Assembly (NCBI GenBank): GCA_023253905.1
Contig: JALREG010000423.1
Coordinates: 1 to 28,859, forward strand
DNA length: 28,859 bases
Origin: Burkholderiaceae bacterium
GTDB lineage: Bacteria; Pseudomonadota; Gammaproteobacteria; Burkholderiales; Burkholderiaceae
Direction: 5' to 3'
The position numbers and the translations under genes are program-made. The notes under the pieces were generated by a model. That model searched no databases. It worked only from the letters and a program-made list of their open reading frames with translations, and was not told where the DNA came from. Below are positions 24,629 to 28,859 of the stretch, one piece after another. Positions within the stretch are counted from its first letter, which is position 1. Each line of letters begins with the position of its first letter.

Positions 24629-24657
24629 CTTGAAATCTTGCCCGGCCGCCCTCAAAT
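24629..24657 (+). promoter_or_regulatory. Heat-shock (sigma-32) promoter of htpG
   Basis: CTTGAAA (24629-24635) is the perfect sigma-32 -35 element; 14 nt later CCTCAAAT (24650-24657) matches six of eight bases of the CCCCATAT-type -10. The spacing is ideal and the predicted start near 24664 lies about 23 nt before the htpG ATG, which has GGAG 5 nt upstream. This agrees with the known heat-shock control of htpG. Confidence 0.68.
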
Positions 24658-24686
24658 CTCGGCGAATTCGTTGTTTTGGAGTTGTT

Positions 24687-26609
24687 ATGGGTGCCACCAA
24701 GGAAACACTGGGATTTCAAACCGAAGTGACTCAGCTTCTGAAGCTGATGATCCACTCGCTTTACAGCAATCGCGAGATCTTTCTTCGAGAGCTGGTCTCC
24801 AACGCGTCAGACGCTTGCGATAAGTTGCGGTTCGAGGCGCTGGCACGCGCCGAGTTGATGGAAGGCGGCGCCGAGCTTCAGATCAAGGTGGATTTCGACA
24901 AGGTCGGGCGAACCATCACCATTTCCGATAACGGTATCGGCATGAGCCGGGAAGAGGCGATCGACCATCTCGGCACGATCGCTCGTTCCGGGACACGCGA
25001 ATTTTTCGGCAAGCTTTCGGGCGACCAGGCTCGCGATTCCCAACTCATTGGCCAGTTTGGGGTTGGCTTCTACTCTGCCTTCATCGTGGCTGATCGGGTC
25101 ACGGTTGAAACGCGGCGTGCTGGTGATCCGGCGGCGTCCGGTGTTCGCTGGGAGTCCGATGGCAGTGGTGGCTTCACGGTGGAGTCAATTGAGCGGACAC
25201 AGCGCGGCACCGACATCGTCTTACACCTGAGGCCCAACCCCGAGGGTGAGGAGGCGGAGGGCTTTGACGATCTGCTTTCCGGTTGGCAGCTGCGCTCAAT
25301 CATCCGGAAATACTCGGATCATGTATCGCTCCCTATCCTCATGCGCAAGGAAAGCTGGGATAACGAGGCGAAGGAGCAAAAGCTCACCGACGAGTGGGAA
25401 ACCGTGAACCAGGCGAATGCGCTCTGGACCCGCTCAAAGTCGGACATCACCGAGGCGCAGTACAAAACCTTCTTCGAACACCTTGCGCCGAGTGGCGGCG
25501 AGCCCATCGCCTGGACGCACAATCGGGTAGAAGGTCGTACCGAGTACACGCAGCTTCTCTATCTGCCAGCGAAGGCGCCGTACGACCTGTGGGATCGGCA
25601 GCAGCGGCGGGGAATCAAGCTCTATGTGCGCCGTGTGTTCATCATGGATGACGCTGAGCAACTCATGCCGGTTTACCTCCGGTTTGTGAAGGGCGTGATT
25701 GACTCTGCCGATCTGCCGCTCAATGTCTCGCGAGAGATCCTCCAGGAAAGTCGTGATGTCCGCGCGATTCGCGAGGGCAGCACCAAGCGTGTGCTGTCCA
25801 TGCTGGAAGACCTGGCCGCCAACAACACCGAGCGCTATGCCGGCTTCTGGACCGAGTTTGGTCAGGTGCTGAAGGAAGGAATCGGCGAAGATTTTGGCAA
25901 CAAGGACCGGATCGCCAAGCTCCTGCGGTTTGCCTCCACCGCGTCCGACACCAATGACCAGGTCGTGTCGCTCGCTGACTATATCGGCCGGATGAAGGAC
26001 GGTCAGAAGGCGATTTACTACGTGACTGCCGACACTGCCGCGGCAGCGCGAAGCAGTCCGCACCTTGAGGTGTTCCGTAAGAAAGGCGTGGAGGTGCTGC
26101 TGCTCGCCGACCGTGTCGATGAGTGGATGCTCTCGTTTCTCACTGAGCATGAGGGTAAGGAGCTGGTGTCCATCGCCCGTGGCGGGCTTGATCTTGGCGA
26201 ACTCGGCGACGAGGCCGAGAAGCAGGCAGCCGAGGCAAGTGCCGGCGAGTGGAAAGATGTATTGGAGAAGCTTCGCGAGGCGCTTGGCGATCGGGTGAAA
26301 GAGGTGCGTGTGTCCTCGCGCCTGACGGACTCCGCCAGCTGCCTGGTGTCTGATGAAGGTGAGATCAGTGGTCACCTCGAGCGCCTTCTCAAGCAGGCAG
26401 GCCAGACCGCGCCCGCTCGTAAGCCCATCCTTGAAATCAATACGGGTCATCCGCTCGTCGCGCCGCTCAAGGTCGACGCCTCGCGCTCCGCACAGTGGGC
26501 GACGCTGCTGTTCGACCAGGCCGTGCTCGCTGAAGGAGGGCAGTTGGAGGATCCGGCTGGGTTCGTGCGCCGGCTCAACGACCTGCTGGTCGGTCTTTCG
26601 CTTCGCTGA
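24687..26609 (+). CDS. htpG: Molecular chaperone HtpG (Hsp90)
   Basis: A 640-residue bacterial Hsp90, an ATP-dependent cytosolic chaperone that helps fold and remodel client proteins under stress. The GHKL ATP site shows [19 protein letters not shown] (E35, N39), ISDNGIGM (79-86, D81) and [14 protein letters not shown] (122-135). The middle domain has [29 protein letters not shown] and the catalytic-loop segment [13 protein letters not shown]; the C-terminal dimerisation domain follows, without the eukaryotic MEEVD tail. A longer frame upstream lacks similarity and would cover the promoter. The 83-bp gap before it contains the sigma-32 promoter, so it forms its own heat-shock unit. Confidence 0.97.
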   Translation: MGATKETLGFQTEVTQLLKLMIHSLYSNREIFLRELVSNASDACDKLRFEALARAELMEGGAELQIKVDFDKVGRTITISDNGIGMSREEAIDHLGTIARSGTREFFGKLSGDQARDSQLIGQFGVGFYSAFIVADRVTVETRRAGDPAASGVRWESDGSGGFTVESIERTQRGTDIVLHLRPNPEGEEAEGFDDLLSGWQLRSIIRKYSDHVSLPILMRKESWDNEAKEQKLTDEWETVNQANALWTRSKSDITEAQYKTFFEHLAPSGGEPIAWTHNRVEGRTEYTQLLYLPAKAPYDLWDRQQRRGIKLYVRRVFIMDDAEQLMPVYLRFVKGVIDSADLPLNVSREILQESRDVRAIREGSTKRVLSMLEDLAANNTERYAGFWTEFGQVLKEGIGEDFGNKDRIAKLLRFASTASDTNDQVVSLADYIGRMKDGQKAIYYVTADTAAAARSSPHLEVFRKKGVEVLLLADRVDEWMLSFLTEHEGKELVSIARGGLDLGELGDEAEKQAAEASAGEWKDVLEKLREALGDRVKEVRVSSRLTDSASCLVSDEGEISGHLERLLKQAGQTAPARKPILEINTGHPLVAPLKVDASRSAQWATLLFDQAVLAEGGQLEDPAGFVRRLNDLLVGLSLR

Positions 26610-26616
26610 ACCTGGA

Positions 26617-26649
26617 GGGCGCCGCTGCAAGGTGATTGCGCCGGCGCCC
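26617..26649 (+). terminator. Inverted repeat between htpG and the next gene
   Basis: GGGCGCC (26617-26623) and GGCGCCC (26643-26649) form a perfect 7-bp stem with a 19-base loop, beginning eight bases after the htpG stop. No T-run follows. The structure overlaps the only Shine-Dalgarno-like GGAGG (26614-26618), so it could also limit translation of the downstream gene. Confidence 0.35.
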
Positions 26650-26655
26650 GCTTCC

Positions 26656-27432
26656 ATGGCCTCGAACGAGCCCGAGATCACACTGTCAGAATCGGACGGC
26701 GTTCGCTATCTGCACTTCGGCACCGAGTGGGTACAGGGCGCGATGCGCCTCGATGATCCGACGGCACTCGAGATTGAGTACGTCCGGCAGATGATGGCGT
26801 GGTTACTGTTTCTGCGAAGCGAACAGCGGGTGCTGCAGCTAGGTCTCGGTGCAGGGGCGCTTACGCGCTTCTGCCATCACCGCTTGCCCGACGCGATCAC
26901 AACCGTGGTCGATGCCAGCGCGCGCGTCATTCAGGCGTGTCGGCAGTGGTTTCATCTGCCGCCCGACGATGCTCGCCTCATGGTGGTCCTCGATGACGCC
27001 GCCCGGTTCGTCGCGTCTGCCGACGAGGAGCGCTATGGGGTGATTCAGTGCGATCTGTACGATGCGCAGGCTCGCGGCCCAGTGCTCGACTCGGTCGCGT
27101 TTTATCGGTCGTGTCGACGCGCGCTGAGTGAGCCTGGTGTGCTGGTGGTGAACCTGTTTGGTTCATCACGGCCCGCGTTCGAGCGCAGCGCAGCCAGGCT
27201 GGACGAGGTGTTTGAGGGCCGAGTTCTCGAAATGCCGCAGACGCTGGCGGGCAACATCGTGCTGCTGGCCTTCAAAGGCCCATCGTTCGCAGTGCGTTGG
27301 CCCGTGCTCGATGAGCGGGCGCGGCTTCTTGAGCGACAAACGGGACTCGACGCGCCTCAGTGGATTCGTGGCCTGCGCAGGCGCGCGGCAACTGGGTCAA
27401 CCATGTTGAGGGTGGGCATCGGCGCCCGCTGA
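26656..27432 (+). CDS. Spermidine-synthase-like (SpeE-family) methyltransferase-fold protein
   Basis: A 258-residue Rossmann-fold protein related to polyamine aminopropyltransferases. The nucleoside-binding loop is LQLGLGAGALTRF (60-72; SpeE has GGGDGG), the acidic residue after strand 2 is D86 in VVDAS, and the SpeE active-site segment appears as YGVIQCDLYDA (127-137; D133, D136). It lacks the N-terminal beta-domain of true SpeE, and the polyamine-binding motifs are not evident, so polyamine synthesis is doubtful. The ATG lacks a ribosome site; an in-frame GTG at 26632, 13 nt after GGAGG, would add eight residues. It is 46 bp after htpG. Confidence 0.75.
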   Translation: MASNEPEITLSESDGVRYLHFGTEWVQGAMRLDDPTALEIEYVRQMMAWLLFLRSEQRVLQLGLGAGALTRFCHHRLPDAITTVVDASARVIQACRQWFHLPPDDARLMVVLDDAARFVASADEERYGVIQCDLYDAQARGPVLDSVAFYRSCRRALSEPGVLVVNLFGSSRPAFERSAARLDEVFEGRVLEMPQTLAGNIVLLAFKGPSFAVRWPVLDERARLLERQTGLDAPQWIRGLRRRAATGSTMLRVGIGAR

Positions 27433-27437
27433 GTACA

Positions 27438-27460
27438 CGGTGTTCGCGTGGCGCGCACCG
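27438..27460. terminator. Hairpin in the convergent gap
   Basis: CGGTG-TT-CGCG, loop TGG, CGCG-CACCG: a 9-bp stem with a two-base bulge, sitting in the 46-bp gap between two convergent genes. It can fold from either strand, as a bidirectional terminator should, but neither side has a T-run. Confidence 0.4.
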
Positions 27461-27478
27461 GCTAGGGCAGAGCGCGTT

Positions 27479-28654
27479 CTACTTCGAGAGCTCGCGCATC
27501 GCGCGCTCAAGCCCCTGCAACGTGACCGAATACATGCGGTTCTGCATGATCTGCCGGATCACGCCGATGGACTGCCGGTATTCCCAAACACCCTCGGGCT
27601 CCGGATTGAGCCAGGCGAATTTCGGGAAGCGGTCAACCAGTCGCCGCAGCCACACGGCGCCGGGCTCCTCGTTGTTGTACTCCACCGATCCGCCGGGCTG
27701 CAGAATTTCATAGGGGCTCATCGTGGCATCGCCCACGATGATCAACCGATAATCGGCGTTGAATTTGCGCAGAATGTCCCAGGTAGGGAAACGCTCTGCA
27801 TGCCGGCGGCGATTGTTCTTCCACACATAGTCGTAGACACAGTTGTGGAAGTAATAGAACTCGAGGTGTTTGAACTCGGTGCGTGCCGCAGAAAAAAGCT
27901 CCTCGGTCTGGCGGATATGATCATCCATGGTGCCGCCCACATCGAGCAGCATCAGCACCTTGATGGTGTTGTGTCGCTCCGGGACCATCTTGATATCGAG
28001 GTAGCCAGCGTTTCGCGCCGTGGACGCAATGGTGTCGTCCAGATCGAGTTCCTCTTCAGCCCCTTCGCGGGCAAACTTGCGAAGGCGTCTCAGCGCGATC
28101 TTGATGTTGCGGGTGCCAAGCTCAACCTCGTCATCGTAATCTCGGTAGGCGCGCTGCTCCCATACCTTGACTGCAGTGCGATTACCCGCCGACGGCCCAC
28201 CAATGCGGATGCCTTCGGGGTTGAATCCACCGTTACCAAAGGGGGAGGTGCCGTTGGTGCCGATCCACTTGTTACCGCCCTCGTGGCGTTTCTTTTGCTC
28301 TTCGAGCAGCTCGCGCAGCCGTTCGAGTAGCTTGTCCAGGCCGCCCAGTGCTTCGATCGCAGCCTTCTCTTCCGGTGTGAATTCGCGCTGCAGTTGGCGC
28401 TTGAGCCAGTCGAGCGGCAGGTCGAGATCGATCCCCGGAATGGCCTGGACACCCTTGAAGTAAGCGCCGAACGCCTTGTCGAACTTGTCGAAGTTGCGCT
28501 CGTCCTTTACCAGCGTGGCGCGCGACAGAACATAAAAATCGTCGATCGACTGACCGATCACGCCTTTTGACAAGGCTTCGATCAGCATCAGATATTCCTT
28601 GATCGAGACCGGCAGCTTCGAGTTCTTCAGGTGCAGGAAGAAGTCGATCAGCAT
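27479..28654 (-). CDS. CoxE-like VWA-domain protein
   Basis: A 391-residue protein with a C-terminal von Willebrand A domain. Residues 1-90 begin MLIDFFLHLKNSKLPVSIKEYL, typical of this family, followed by a charged helical linker (about 93-128, possible coiled coil). The VWA domain starts near 230; its metal site is DVGGTMDDH (D238), a changed form of DxSxS. ARTEFKHLEFYYFHNCVYDYVW and RLIIVGDATMSPYEI are also family signatures. Start: GGAGG lies 8 nt before the chosen ATG, better than an earlier in-frame ATG. With the adjacent MoxR-type ATPase it forms the common MoxR-VWA pair, thought to act as a chaperone-like module for metal or cofactor insertion and complex assembly. The client is unknown. 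Confidence 0.88.
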   Translation of the reverse strand: MLIDFFLHLKNSKLPVSIKEYLMLIEALSKGVIGQSIDDFYVLSRATLVKDERNFDKFDKAFGAYFKGVQAIPGIDLDLPLDWLKRQLQREFTPEEKAAIEALGGLDKLLERLRELLEEQKKRHEGGNKWIGTNGTSPFGNGGFNPEGIRIGGPSAGNRTAVKVWEQRAYRDYDDEVELGTRNIKIALRRLRKFAREGAEEELDLDDTIASTARNAGYLDIKMVPERHNTIKVLMLLDVGGTMDDHIRQTEELFSAARTEFKHLEFYYFHNCVYDYVWKNNRRRHAERFPTWDILRKFNADYRLIIVGDATMSPYEILQPGGSVEYNNEEPGAVWLRRLVDRFPKFAWLNPEPEGVWEYRQSIGVIRQIMQNRMYSVTLQGLERAMRELSK

Positions 28655-28688
28655 GATGCGCGCCTCCGGGTGACAAACAGATGGCACA

Positions 28689-28859
28689 TCAGCGGTTGTG
28701 CCGCGCCATGAAAATCAGCCGCTCAAACAGGTGAACATCCTGCTCGTTTTTGAGCAGCGCTCCGTGAAGGGGTGGGATGATCGCCTTGTTGTCAGCGGAG
28801 CGCAGCGCTTCCGGGGGGATGTCTTCGGCGAGCAGAAGCTTCAGCCAATCGAGGAGCTC
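28689..28859 (-). CDS. MoxR-type AAA+ ATPase, C-terminal fragment
   Basis: The last 56 residues of a gene cut by the right edge. The translation LLDWLKLLLAEDIPPEALRS, then IIPPLHGALLKNEQDVHLFE and a final RLIFMARHNR, matches the C-terminal lid region of the MoxR-family ATPases that accompany CoxE-type VWA proteins. The ATPase motifs lie outside the window. It is 34 bp upstream of the VWA gene on the same strand, so the two are probably co-transcribed, and the AAA+ ring would act with the VWA protein. The family call rests on this short but characteristic end and on the neighbour. Confidence 0.8.
   Translation of the reverse strand, partial: ELLDWLKLLLAEDIPPEALRSADNKAIIPPLHGALLKNEQDVHLFERLIFMARHNR

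Noticed and set aside
26353..26655. Longer N-terminus for the SpeE-like gene inside htpG
   Set aside because: The extension is the htpG sequence read in another frame, Arg/Ser-rich and without family similarity.
25434..26681. Long open frame of 415 codons antisense to htpG
   Set aside because: It lies opposite a clearly conserved htpG, has no recognisable domain, and long antisense frames are expected in GC-rich DNA.
1..28859. tRNA, rRNA, CRISPR array, insertion sequence or phage integration site
   Set aside because: No cloverleaf, repeat-spacer pattern, transposase, integrase or terminal repeats were seen on either strand.

Overview
The window is chromosomal DNA of about 60% G+C, almost fully coding, and reads as a betaproteobacterium, probably order Burkholderiales. 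The pointers are an orphan Bug/TctC tricarboxylate-type receptor inside a catabolic operon, a LivJHMGF cassette fused to CoA-ester genes, an adjacent parE-parC pair, and an LldD-type lactate dehydrogenase beside an aroE-family gene. I saw no tRNA, rRNA, CRISPR, insertion sequence or phage gene, and no gene-free stretch over 300 bases.

Positions 1-15286 are a catabolic region of three transcription units. (a) A plus-strand trio: the C-terminal part of a hydantoinase B subunit (cut by the left edge), an enamidase-like amidohydrolase and an AA_synth (DUF1185) protein, almost without gaps. This looks like a lactam or N-heterocycle ring-opening cassette. (b) A minus-strand operon read leftwards from about 8215: a carboxymuconolactone-decarboxylase/AhpD-like protein, a DapA-family lyase, a crotonase, an NDP-forming acyl-CoA ligase and a Bug receptor. 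(c) A divergent plus-strand operon from about 8280: a branched-chain-amino-acid-type ABC importer (binding protein, LivH, LivM, LivG, LivF), a second crotonase and an AMP-forming acyl-CoA ligase, joined by 4-nt overlaps or direct abutment. Together they suggest uptake of an organic acid, activation to a CoA thioester, hydration or isomerisation, aldol cleavage and amide hydrolysis. The substrate cannot be read from the sequence.

Positions 15291-18000 hold a DUF1330 protein and an AroE-family dehydrogenase (minus), then an FMN-dependent lactate dehydrogenase-type enzyme (plus). Positions 18008-27432 are mostly housekeeping: topoisomerase IV (parE, parC), a metallo-beta-lactamase-fold lipoprotein of the NAPE-PLD type, a 3-hydroxyisobutyryl-CoA hydrolase-type crotonase, htpG with a convincing heat-shock (sigma-32) promoter, and a spermidine-synthase-like protein. 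The right end (minus) carries a CoxE-type VWA protein and the C-terminus of its MoxR-type AAA+ partner, cut by the edge.

The most unusual material is in the catabolic part: an enamidase homologue with changed metal-ligand positions, a DapA-family enzyme lacking the usual proton-relay residues, a crotonase lacking one catalytic glutamate, and two mechanistically different acyl-CoA ligases in one locus. No radically new system is evident. The best candidate for undescribed biology is the pathway encoded at 1-15286.
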